Made by a program: the position numbers and the translations under genes. From Candidatus Poribacteria bacterium (GTDB lineage Bacteria; Poribacteria; WGA-4E; WGA-3G): a stretch of DNA of 48,798 nt. The DNA is taken from contig JAJEDN010000006.1 in NCBI GenBank assembly GCA_022821495.1, forward strand, positions 1 through 48,798, in the 5' to 3' direction. Below, piece after piece: positions 42,478 to 48,798 of this stretch. Below the pieces are notes generated by a model. That model did not search any database and was not told the DNA's origin. It saw nothing but the letters and a program-made list of their open reading frames with translations. Each line of letters opens with the position of its first letter. Position 1 is the stretch's first letter.

Positions 42478-42563
42478 GACTTACGCAAACCCCCGCAGGC
42501 GAGGTTTCAAACCTCGCCTGCAGTACATAATATGTGGAGTCTCATGGGAAAATTGCGTGAGTC
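42478..42563. repeat. 86-base MITE-like palindromic element between trmD and rplS
   Basis: Terminal GACTTACGCAA (42478-42488) against TTGCGTGAGTC (42553-42563), one mismatch in 11, enclosing a perfect 13-base-arm palindrome GCAGGCGAGGTTT (42495-42507) / AAACCTCGCCTGC (42509-42521). A lone related terminus (TTCGCGTAAGTCCT) lies near 46467. The rplS ribosome site starts within a few bases of the right end. Confidence 0.75.
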
Positions 42564-42580
42564 CTAAAGGAGAAACAATT

Positions 42581-42925
42581 ATGAACTTGATTGAATCTGT
42601 TGAAAATCAATATATGAAGAGCGATATCCCTGAGTTCGGTCCTGGCGATGTCGTCAAGGTGAATACACGGATCCGAGAAGGCCAAAAGGAACGAATTCAG
42701 GCGTACGAAGGAACTGTTATTCGTCGCGCGCACGGCGGACTCAAGGAAACCTTTACAGTCCGGCGCGTCGCATTTGGTGCCGGCAGTGAAAGGACATTCC
42801 CACTGCATTCGCCGAATATTGAAAGCATTCAGGTTGTCCGATATGGCGCAGTCCGGCGCGCGAAGTTGTATTACTTGCGGGATCGTACAGGGAGAGCCGC
42901 ACGCGTCAGAGAACGCAGAGAGTAA
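42581..42925 (+). CDS. rplS: 50S ribosomal protein L19
   Basis: A 114-residue L19: [68 protein letters not shown] and [21 protein letters not shown] are all characteristic. ATG at 42581 is chosen by the AAAGGAG site at 42567-42573. It sits at the 30S-50S bridge and closes the rpsP-trmD-rplS string. Confidence 0.97.
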   Translation: MNLIESVENQYMKSDIPEFGPGDVVKVNTRIREGQKERIQAYEGTVIRRAHGGLKETFTVRRVAFGAGSERTFPLHSPNIESIQVVRYGAVRRAKLYYLRDRTGRAARVRERRE

Positions 42926-42929
42926 TCGC

Positions 42930-43529
42930 ATGCAAATGGACGCTTTTGAGCGTGCTTGTCAACGAAACGGCTACAAACAGATTGCAGGCATTGACGAGGC
43001 AGGTCGAGGCGCATTGGCTGGTCCCGTCATTGCCGCTGCAGTCATCCTACCGACCGATTGCGGCATCAAGGGTTTGAAGGATTCAAAAGAGTTAACCCCG
43101 AAGCAACGCGACCGATTATGTGATGAAATTCACAACGTTGCTGTGTCCGTAGGTATCGGCGCTGTGGACAATCGCATTGTTGACGATTTGAATGTGCTTC
43201 AAGCGACCCTATTAGCGATGCGGCAAGCGATTGAAAAACTCATCCCCCAACCTGATTACCTCCTCATTGACGGCATAAATTTTCCCGCAGTAGATATCCG
43301 AGGCGAAGCAATTAAGAAAGGCGACAGCCGAAGCTATTCTATTGCAGCTGCCTCCATTATTGCCAAGACTACCCGCGATGGACGCATGATTGCGTTAGAT
43401 CGCACCTATCCGAATTACGGATTCCGTCAACACAAAGGCTATCCAACATCCAAACATCGCCAAGCGATTGCTCAGTTTGGTGTATCCGATGTCCATCGAC
43501 ACACCTTTAAACTCCTTCCAGATAATTAA
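42930..43529 (+). CDS. rnhB: Ribonuclease HII
   Basis: A 199-residue RNase HII. IAGIDEAGRGALAGPVIAAAVIL (Asp and Glu of the catalytic set), DSKELTPKQRDRL, DYLLIDG (catalytic Asp), IKKGDSRSYSIAAASIIAKTTRD, YGFRQHKGYPTSKH. Removes RNA primers and misinserted ribonucleotides. ATG at 42930 or 42936. Five bases behind the rplS stop, so co-transcribed. Confidence 0.95.
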   Translation: MQMDAFERACQRNGYKQIAGIDEAGRGALAGPVIAAAVILPTDCGIKGLKDSKELTPKQRDRLCDEIHNVAVSVGIGAVDNRIVDDLNVLQATLLAMRQAIEKLIPQPDYLLIDGINFPAVDIRGEAIKKGDSRSYSIAAASIIAKTTRDGRMIALDRTYPNYGFRQHKGYPTSKHRQAIAQFGVSDVHRHTFKLLPDN

Positions 43530-43585
43530 AACAGCGCAAATATAGATAGTGCTTTGACAGACAGGCTTTATAGAGGAAGTGCACA

Positions 43586-43972
43586 ATGGATCATTCACGC
43601 TTGAATATCGCAAAAACGGGTGAGGCATTGGCAGTTGCACATCTTAAAGCGCGCGGGTATGAAATCCTTGCCCAGAATTACCGAGCCGTCCGCGGTGAAA
43701 TTGATCTTGTGGCACAGGATGGTGATTGTATCGTTTTTGTGGAAGTTAAAACGCGACGCAGCCTCAAATTCGGACTACCGCAAGCCGCCGTAACAGTGCA
43801 GAAGCAGCGACAGATTTCCAAAGTCGCCTTGGCATATCTACAAACGCATAACCTATTTGACGCACCCTGCCGTTTTGATGTTATCGCAATTCACCTGTCA
43901 CCGCAGCTTGAAGTGTTAAAACTTGAACAGATTGAGAGTGCGTTTGAATTTCAAGCCAACAGCAGATTCTGA
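43586..43972 (+). CDS. yraN: YraN family (UPF0102) protein, predicted endonuclease-like
   Basis: A 128-residue YraN protein: GEALAVAHLKARGYEILAQNYRAVRGEIDLVAQDGDCIVFVEVKTRRS is the diagnostic restriction-endonuclease-like core, with E-I-D and E-V-K pattern. The family's role is not firmly established. It is usually next to rnhB, as here. GAGGA ribosome site before the ATG. Confidence 0.93.
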   Translation: MDHSRLNIAKTGEALAVAHLKARGYEILAQNYRAVRGEIDLVAQDGDCIVFVEVKTRRSLKFGLPQAAVTVQKQRQISKVALAYLQTHNLFDAPCRFDVIAIHLSPQLEVLKLEQIESAFEFQANSRF

Positions 43973-44002
43973 TTTTTATCTTCTTGATTCACGGTTTTCG
44001 GA

Positions 44003-44031
44003 TTGATTTCACCGGTGGTCTATGGTATAAT
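44003..44031 (+). promoter_or_regulatory. Sigma-70 promoter of the HicB/RelE-like pair
   Basis: -35 TTGATT (44003-44008), 17-base spacer, extended -10 TGG-TATAAT (44026-44031), 77 bases before the antitoxin ATG at 44108. Confidence 0.65.
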
Positions 44032-44107
44032 CTTAAGTATCAGCTTAGATGGTGCTACCTGCCAATTCTGAAAAAATCTGGCTTACTGGATCTCAAGGGA
44101 GAAAACT

Positions 44108-44410
44108 ATGGAAAAAATAAAGAGGGTCGAAATTCAAGACAAAGTCTTTGAGGAGACCTATACCGCCCACATCCAAAGCAACGGAACCAACTGGCTCGGG
44201 TGGATTCCAGAGGTTCCAAAAGTCAAGTGTGAGGCACCGACAGAAGTCCTCTTACTGAAAATCCTCGAAAAGAGACTTCATGAGGCACTCGTTGACGAGG
44301 AAGAAGCATGGGAAAAGCAGTTCGAGGCAGACGTGAAAGCTGGGAAGCTTGATCAATTTCGCAAAGAAGCACTCGAAGATGTCCGGGCAGGGAGATTCAA
44401 GTATCTATAG
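44108..44410 (+). CDS. HicB-like antitoxin
   Basis: A 100-residue protein whose N-half (about residues 16-60: YTAHIQSNGTNWLGWIPEVPKVKCEAPTEVLLLKILEKRLHEAL) has the short strand-helix pattern of HicB/DUF1902-like antitoxins. The Glu/Lys-rich C-half is helical. AAGGGAG ribosome site. It overlaps the RelE-like toxin gene by 32 bases, so both are co-expressed. HicB is normally paired with HicA, but the partner here is RelE/ParE-like, a mixed pair. Confidence 0.65.
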   Translation: MEKIKRVEIQDKVFEETYTAHIQSNGTNWLGWIPEVPKVKCEAPTEVLLLKILEKRLHEALVDEEEAWEKQFEADVKAGKLDQFRKEALEDVRAGRFKYL

Positions 44411-44687
44411 ATCAAACAGATCAAGGCACATCCACAAGACAACCCGTCGTTTTTGGGCGAATTACCGAAGCCTTCCAGCACGTGTTCAAAGACTTGCCGA
44501 CAAACAATTCCAACAACTCAAGGAAAACCCAAACTATCCTTCCCTTAATTTCAAGAAACTTGAAGGATACGACTATTGGTCAGTCAGAGTTACCAGAGGG
44601 TATCGAGCAGTGGCGTTTGAAGACGAAGAAGGCTTCGTCTGGTTTGCGATCGGAAAACATGATGAGGTCTATGAAAGCCTGAGATAG
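44379..44687 (+). CDS. RelE/ParE-like toxin
   Basis: A 102-residue protein. The core from about residue 20 (KTTRRFWANYRSLPARVQRLADKQFQQLKENPNYPSLNFKKLEGYDYWSVRVTRGYRAVAFEDEEGFVWFAIGKHDEVYESL) has the RelE/ParE barrel: a helix, Lys-Leu turn, YWSVRVTRGYRAV and a final His. ATG at 44379 is the first in-frame start inside the antitoxin gene. A longer form from 44349 is unlikely. Family members cleave mRNA on the ribosome or poison gyrase. Confidence 0.7.
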   Translation: MSGQGDSSIYRSNRSRHIHKTTRRFWANYRSLPARVQRLADKQFQQLKENPNYPSLNFKKLEGYDYWSVRVTRGYRAVAFEDEEGFVWFAIGKHDEVYESLR

Positions 44688-44703
44688 TAGCCAATAAGAG
44701 CAA

Positions 44704-45597
44704 TCAAAGATCAGGGAACCGTAAAATCCGTTTTGCATTTCCGCCCATAATGTCTGCCAGCTCCGCCTCAGATAGATTCGGTAGTAATTCTTCTATAACC
44801 GTCGTCAGTTTCCCATACCCCGGTTCTTCAAGGATCCATGGAAAATCGGTTGCCCACATCAACCGTTTCGCACCAAAGCCGCCCAAAAGCCCATGGTGCC
44901 ATCCCGCCAAATCTTTATACGGAAACTCTTCCTTGCTAAAGGCATACTGACCGGAGAGATGCACATTAACATTTTCAAAACGCGCGAGCCGATAGGTGGT
45001 GTGCATAAACAGGTTGTAACCTGTCACCTGAACTTGGGGTCTCCCGAATTCGTCCCAACTGAATTTGCCTGCGCCTGGGCACACAGCGAGATGGTTTAGC
45101 ACAATCCGTACCTGTGGGAATGCTTCTATCAGGTACGGCAGAAGATGGGCATTGATGGCGTTCGGATAGAGCCACAAGACATAATCGCGTTCGGCAGCAC
45201 ACTTCCAGATCGGATACGCCGCGAACTCGCGGACATCCATCTTCGCAAAAATATCACGCGGTCCCCCAAATGTAGAGAACCGAAAACCGATAATCCCTGT
45301 ATTATCCGTCAGTTCTGCCATGTGTTCGACAGGGTTCGGATGTCCCTCTGGAACCAATCCGATCCCTACAAATCGGTTTGGATACGCCTTGAGGCATTGC
45401 AGCAGGTAACGATGGTTTTCTATACTCGCACCAGCCATCTGGACAAGGACTGCCTGATCAATCTGGTGTTTTTCCATCTCATCTAAGAGTTTTTCAACAG
45501 GTTCTTCCCGTTCAGCGGGCCAAACGTCCGATATCTCCCGCGGAAACTCAGCGGAGGCTTTGGTGAATACGTGCAGATGCGCGTCAATGCGTGGCAT
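44704..45597 (-). CDS. Amidohydrolase family 2 protein
   Basis: A 297-residue TIM-barrel amidohydrolase (ACMSD/related). The N-terminal metal motif DAHLHV (His-x-His, about residues 5-9), KHQIDQAVLVQMAG, NRFVGIGLVPEG, FPQVRIVLNHLAVCPG (His ligand) and RLMWATDFPWILEEPGYG (Asp ligand, about 245). These are the usual zinc sites. Substrate likely a small carboxylated or lactone compound, not determinable. GAGAGG site before the ATG. Converges with the toxin gene from the opposite strand. Confidence 0.85.
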   Translation of the reverse strand: MPRIDAHLHVFTKASAEFPREISDVWPAEREEPVEKLLDEMEKHQIDQAVLVQMAGASIENHRYLLQCLKAYPNRFVGIGLVPEGHPNPVEHMAELTDNTGIIGFRFSTFGGPRDIFAKMDVREFAAYPIWKCAAERDYVLWLYPNAINAHLLPYLIEAFPQVRIVLNHLAVCPGAGKFSWDEFGRPQVQVTGYNLFMHTTYRLARFENVNVHLSGQYAFSKEEFPYKDLAGWHHGLLGGFGAKRLMWATDFPWILEEPGYGKLTTVIEELLPNLSEAELADIMGGNAKRILRFPDL

Positions 45598-45615
45598 TAT
45601 GATACCTCTCTTTGG

Positions 45616-46332
45616 TTAACCGTCTAAACTAAACAATTTACGACGTTCGGGTGTCTGGCAATATTCTGAGATGGAAGCATACTGTTTGGGTCCAATGCGT
45701 CCGGGGGTTCGCTTCTCGTAAATCAGGATAATCGACTTACGGGGTGTATCAGAATGATTGTCCATCGAAACATGCCATCCACACGAATTGAACATGATCG
45801 CTGTGCCTGCTTTACCGGGGAAAGTTTTGTGTCCCGTCATACTCTCTTGCCGCATGGGACGCGTGTACGGACCAGAACCCGGTTTATGACTGCCGGGTAC
45901 GAAACCGAATTCACCACTTCCCGGTTCGACATCGTTGACGTAGATTTGAACTTTGATGTGGAGTGGATTGTCATATCCCACATCTGGATGCCATCCGGTA
46001 TAACTCACGGGCCACGGTGCCACTGTCCGAACCTGTGGTCCCAATAGGATCAGGTCATGGTCGGTGAAATCCATTAATGCGCCGTAGTAGCTTGGATAGT
46101 CAATAATATCAATGAAAATCGGATCTTTTTCCAGCGGGTTCGGGATATCATAGAAAGTTGCAGCGGCATCCCCCGCTTCGACTCTATCCAGCCATTCCGC
46201 TTTGCACGCATCTGCCCAATGGTCGAAAGCGTTTTGGAGTCGTTTGAGATCCTCTCCCTGAATCGCGTTTTCAAAAACGAGATACCCCTCTTCTTCCCAC
46301 TGTCTTTTTTCTTCGGGTGTCGGTAGAATCAT
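45616..46332 (-). CDS. Phytanoyl-CoA dioxygenase family protein, second copy
   Basis: A 238-residue Fe(II)/2-oxoglutarate oxygenase-like protein. GWHPDVGYDN gives the His-x-Asp of the facial triad; the distal His is in CGWHVSMDNHSDTPRKSIILIYEKRT, with the Arg that binds 2-oxoglutarate. GEFGFVPGSHKPG is the typical loop. GGAGGAAG site before the ATG. Only modest similarity in layout to the copy at 25745. Part of a minus-strand group with an amidohydrolase and a D-threonine-aldolase-like enzyme. Confidence 0.85.
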   Translation of the reverse strand: MILPTPEEKRQWEEEGYLVFENAIQGEDLKRLQNAFDHWADACKAEWLDRVEAGDAAATFYDIPNPLEKDPIFIDIIDYPSYYGALMDFTDHDLILLGPQVRTVAPWPVSYTGWHPDVGYDNPLHIKVQIYVNDVEPGSGEFGFVPGSHKPGSGPYTRPMRQESMTGHKTFPGKAGTAIMFNSCGWHVSMDNHSDTPRKSIILIYEKRTPGRIGPKQYASISEYCQTPERRKLFSLDG

Positions 46333-46479
46333 GATCTTCCTCCCCTGATACGTAAAAATAATGCTTGGTCTTATTTGAAATGATAGATGGAAGGAACGGA
46401 AAAGCGTAGGATAGTCTCTTAGCTTCCAACCTTCCCATCTTCCAATTCCTCAAACAAACAGATTTCGCGTAAGTCCTAT

Positions 46480-47523
46480 TTAAAATACCTTCCCTCTACC
46501 TGCAATGCACCAAGTTGTTTCAACTGTATCGCCTCGGATACCTACCAGCGTGTCGTGAAGATTGCTCGTCATCCCCTGATGTAGTGGGATGACCGAGAGC
46601 TGTTCCGCTACCTTAAATCGGTGTGAACACTCGCTGACATCAACATGTCCGTGTTCGACCGACATGCCATAAATCTTCGCGTTGGGATGTTCAATGATAT
46701 GTCCATAAGGCGTTGGTGGGTAACTCGTAAAGGTCTTCATCCCTCCATCAATAATAATCCGATCAGGCGTTGGCGTGCTGACGACGGTTACAATGACGCG
46801 CAGCACACACCGCTCAGGCGTTAGCATCTCAGAATTGCCAACCCGAGTCATGCCTTCATAGACGTAAGAGCCGCTACGGGTCTCCGTACAACCGATCTCT
46901 TTTGATGCTGCCTCCGAGCCTGTGCCGCCGCCACTGATGATGTTCACAGGGATTCCGTCGCTTGAGAGCAAGTCAAGTGTCTCTTCAATAAACGGCTTTG
47001 CTCGCGTGTTGCTCGGATATGTCATTACGCCTTGGAAATCAATGCCTGGCATTTTCATAATCTGTTGCGCGAGGCGTTGGGCTGCTTGCGGTGATTGCAC
47101 ACCACAGCGTCCACTGCCGGTATCGAGTTCCACGATAACAGGTACAACACAGCCGTCGGCATTTGCTTGCGCAGAGATGCCCTTTGCTGTGTCCTCTGAA
47201 TCAAGCGCGACAATAACCTTAGCACGTTGGACGAGTGCAGTTAATCGTTTTAGTTTCGGTGTCCCGACGATATTATACGGAATGAGGATATTATCAACAC
47301 CTGCATCCACCATCACCTCTGCCTCGCCTAACTTCTGACAAGTGATACCTTGCGAACCCGCAGCGATTTGCAGTTTAGCGATTTCTGGCACCTTATGCGT
47401 CTTCGTATGGACACGCAGCGGAATATCGAGTTGATGACAGTGCTGTGCCATTCCGTCTATGTTCTGTTCAAGCACATCCAGATCTGCGGCGAGTGTTGGT
47501 GTATCCAAATCAGTGATTTTCAT
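46480..47523 (-). CDS. D-threonine aldolase/alanine racemase-fold PLP enzyme (DSD1 family)
   Basis: A 347-residue PLP enzyme of the fold-III barrel type. It has DTPTLAADLDVLEQNIDGMAQHC at the N-terminus, RVHTKTHKVPEIAKLQ (PLP Lys in HTKTHK, near residue 50), IISGGGTGSE and DGGMKTFTSYP. The C-terminal metal site EHGHVDVS...PLHQGMTSNLHD recalls D-threonine aldolase and D-serine dehydratase (DSD1). ATG at 47523 is chosen by GAGGAACC. Divergent from ubiX. Confidence 0.85.
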   Translation of the reverse strand: MKITDLDTPTLAADLDVLEQNIDGMAQHCHQLDIPLRVHTKTHKVPEIAKLQIAAGSQGITCQKLGEAEVMVDAGVDNILIPYNIVGTPKLKRLTALVQRAKVIVALDSEDTAKGISAQANADGCVVPVIVELDTGSGRCGVQSPQAAQRLAQQIMKMPGIDFQGVMTYPSNTRAKPFIEETLDLLSSDGIPVNIISGGGTGSEAASKEIGCTETRSGSYVYEGMTRVGNSEMLTPERCVLRVIVTVVSTPTPDRIIIDGGMKTFTSYPPTPYGHIIEHPNAKIYGMSVEHGHVDVSECSHRFKVAEQLSVIPLHQGMTSNLHDTLVGIRGDTVETTWCIAGRGKVF

Positions 47524-47579
47524 AAGGTTCCTCGTGATGTGTACTATCGACATGCTACATCAGATAGATTTCTGCGTTT

Positions 47580-47608
47580 AATATACCTATTGTGCATTTT
47601 TCTGTCAA
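47580..47608 (-). promoter_or_regulatory. Sigma-70 promoter of the D-threonine-aldolase-like gene
   Basis: Minus strand: -35 TTGACA (47603-47608), 17-base spacer, -10 TATATT (47580-47585). A second TTGACA nine bases further up (47612-47617) is also present. Confidence 0.6.
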
Positions 47609-47632
47609 GTCTGTCAAGAATTTCGTTTATCC

Positions 47633-47660
47633 TTGATATTTCCGCCGAAATTGGTATAAT
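47633..47660 (+). promoter_or_regulatory. Sigma-70 promoter of ubiX
   Basis: -35 TTGATA (47633-47638), 16-base spacer, extended -10 TGG-TATAAT (47655-47660). The predicted leader of about 180 bases contains the nested palindrome at 47687-47772. Confidence 0.6.
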
Positions 47661-47686
47661 TAACGCCAGTTTGATAATAGATGATG

Positions 47687-47772
47687 GAGTTTGATAAGTG
47701 GTGTTTTCTTTCAAGGGCCACCTCACGGCCCTTGTAGCACAAACTTTTTAGTTTGTGCGCTTTATCAAACTC
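47687..47772 (+). repeat. 86-base nested-palindrome element in the ubiX leader
   Basis: Perfect 11-base terminal inverted repeats GAGTTTGATAA (47687-47697) / TTATCAAACTC (47762-47772). They enclose two perfect stems: AAGGGCC (47713-47719) / GGCCCTT (47727-47733) and GCACAAACT (47737-47745) / AGTTTGTGC (47750-47758) with a TTTT loop. It could be a MITE-like insertion or a structured leader RNA of ubiX. Confidence 0.75.
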
Positions 47773-47848
47773 ACGTTATAATTACACTTCACGGGCGCGA
47801 CACAGTCTGAGGTATAGACATAACTTTCTCTGAGGAGTATTTAAATAA

Positions 47849-48439
47849 TTGAAGCGATTGATCATCGGTATAACAGGCGCGAGCGCAGGCATCTATGGTG
47901 TCCGCTTACTTGAAGTTCTCACGGAGCATGAGGATATAGAGGTACATCTAACAATTTCCGCATCGGGTGCGCGCGCTTTATCTGAAGAACTTCAGATTAA
48001 AATAGATCTCAATAATTTCGAGTTGGAGTCACTTATTGGTGTTTCTTCACCGCGGATTATCTACCACCACGAATCGGACATCGCTGCCCCAATTGCCAGC
48101 GGTTCTTTCCGGACGGAGGGGATGATTGTCGTGCCGTGTAGCATGGGGAGCATCGCCTCTATCGCTAACGGTATGTCGCGCAACCTGATCCAACGCGCTG
48201 CGGATGTGTGCATCAAAGAAAAGCGTAGACTTGTTCTCGTGCCGCGCGAGACACCGCTCAGCCCCATCCATCTGGAAAATATGCTCAAACTATCACGCAT
48301 AGGCGTCTGCGTCCTACCAGCGATGCCCGGGTTCTATCACTTTCCCAAAAACGTAGACGATCTACTCAACTTCATTATCACAAAAATCTTAGATCAGTTC
48401 GACATAGATACAAAACTGATCCAACGGTGGAAAGAATAG
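47849..48439 (+). CDS. ubiX: Flavin prenyltransferase UbiX
   Basis: A 196-residue UbiX/Pad1. IGITGASAGIYGVRLLEVL (flavin-binding start), a Ser in ASGSFRTEGMIVVPCSMGSIASIANGMSRNLIQRAADVCIKEKRRLVLVPRETPLSPIHLENMLKLS (the diagnostic segment) and PAMPGFYHFPKNVDDLLNFI. It makes prenylated FMN for UbiD-type decarboxylases. No ubiD is in the window. TTG start at 47849, with GAGGAG about 12 bases upstream. Confidence 0.95.
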   Translation: MKRLIIGITGASAGIYGVRLLEVLTEHEDIEVHLTISASGARALSEELQIKIDLNNFELESLIGVSSPRIIYHHESDIAAPIASGSFRTEGMIVVPCSMGSIASIANGMSRNLIQRAADVCIKEKRRLVLVPRETPLSPIHLENMLKLSRIGVCVLPAMPGFYHFPKNVDDLLNFIITKILDQFDIDTKLIQRWKE

Positions 48440-48515
48440 GCATCCATCTTAAAGTAAAGTCCTCTGATAAGGATGTTTTTGCTGGGATATTTCTGCGGAT
48501 TGCTTCTATAGGGGG

Positions 48516-48535
48516 TTTAAGATACGAATCTTAAA
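48516..48535. terminator. Short perfect stem-loop
   Basis: TTTAAGAT (48516-48523), loop ACGA, ATCTTAAA (48528-48535). It lies between the ubiX stop and the stop of the dockerin remnant on the other strand. It may serve either, but no T tract follows. Confidence 0.4.
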
Positions 48536-48543
48536 GTCCTCTG

Positions 48544-48627
48544 TTAAAAATTATTTGCAATGGCGACGAGGTCAAGAATATTAATAACGCCATCACCATT
48601 GACATCAGCCCGTTGGTTATTCTCTGT
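48544..48627 (-). pseudogene. Dockerin-type I C-terminal remnant
   Basis: Minus-strand frame ending in TAA at 48544-48546 reads ...DVNGDGVINILDLVAIANN then F and stop. This is a dockerin type-I calcium-binding repeat (D-x-N-x-D-G-x-x-N-x-x-D). Upstream on that strand the frame remains open only to about 48756, loses dockerin character before about 48627, and has no plausible start, so the gene is truncated. Only one of the usual two dockerin repeats is visible. The break may come from insertion of the element to the right. Confidence 0.6.
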
Positions 48628-48759
48628 TATCGGTTTACCAAAGTGTTTGGTGACAATTATTACTATAGTTTGGACAATTTTAACTTTTTTACAGACAAAT
48701 AGCAGAAAAGAGGGTATCCTTTCATAATAAACCTGACATTTATTGAAAGGACATATCTA

Positions 48760-48798
48760 ATGACCCCTCTTTCCCGCTTAGAAGACATGTTATCAGAA
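48760..48798 (+). CDS. 5' end of an unidentified gene, cut by the window edge
   Basis: ATG at 48760 preceded by GAAAGGA (48745-48751) at eight bases, encoding MTPLSRLEDMLSE to the window edge. Too short to assign. Its position directly next to a broken dockerin gene would suit a transposase, but this is only an inference. Confidence 0.4.
   Translation, partial: MTPLSRLEDMLSE

Noticed and set aside
42478..42563. Rho-independent terminator for trmD
   Set aside because: No T tract follows the palindrome, and the outer inverted repeats and spacing fit a mobile repeat better.

Overview
The window looks like chromosome of an uncultured Gram-negative-type bacterium, most likely a member of Candidatus Poribacteria or a close relative. 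I infer this from gene content and not from any phylogenetic marker comparison. The content includes several Gfo/Idh/MocA dehydrogenases, two sugar-phosphate-isomerase-like TIM barrels, two phytanoyl-CoA-dioxygenase-like proteins, a DUF2961 (GH172) hydrolase, LamG and dockerin modules, an OPT-like DUF6785 membrane protein, and many short palindromic or tandem repeats between genes. Codon use and gene style are fairly uniform. No tRNA, rRNA or CRISPR array was recognised.

Layout: 1-140 is the 3' end of an IS200/IS605-type tnpB element. 308-6674 (+) holds two Gfo/Idh/MocA oxidoreductases, a MacB/FtsX-type permease, and a three-gene ABC-2 exporter (two permeases and one ATPase). 6786-8630 (+) holds a secreted LamG protein and a GalU-like nucleotidyltransferase. 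8622-10450 (-) is a metallo-beta-lactamase-fold hydrolase translationally coupled to a SelA-like PLP enzyme. 10669-23575 (-) is a long same-strand block: LolD-type ATPase, PqqD-like protein, duplicated-domain unknown, four-helix-bundle protein, OPT-like transporter, a tiny membrane protein, and a roughly 2,435-residue fusion of degenerate M28 peptidase, LysM, calcium-binding repeats, coiled coil and FtsX permease. I regard this block as a candidate undescribed envelope machine.

24002-38879 carries an XRE regulator (+) and then minus-strand genes: zinc alcohol dehydrogenase, phytanoyl-CoA dioxygenase, DUF350 protein, a 1,352-residue acidic surface protein, GH172, a possible ADP-ribosyltransferase/partner pair with its own promoter, a GmrSD-like DUF262/DUF1524 protein, two sugar isomerase-like proteins and an enolase-superfamily dehydratase. 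The DUF262 gene and the ART-like pair are a second candidate system (defence or toxin-antitoxin).

39188-43972 (+) is the conserved housekeeping string ffh-rpsP-khpA-trmD-rplS-rnhB-yraN. It lacks rimM at its usual place. It is followed by a HicB/RelE-like toxin-antitoxin pair, a catabolic minus-strand group (amidohydrolase, phytanoyl-CoA dioxygenase, D-threonine-aldolase-like enzyme), ubiX (+), and a broken dockerin end next to the start of an unidentified gene at the window edge.

A striking genome-level feature is the dispersed intergenic repeats. These include arrays of the heptamer GTTATAA followed by GTTAAGAG, and several palindromic MITE-like elements (two of 86 bp, one of 139 bp). They sit tightly between stop and start codons. 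Promoters listed are pattern matches to sigma-70 consensus and are untested.
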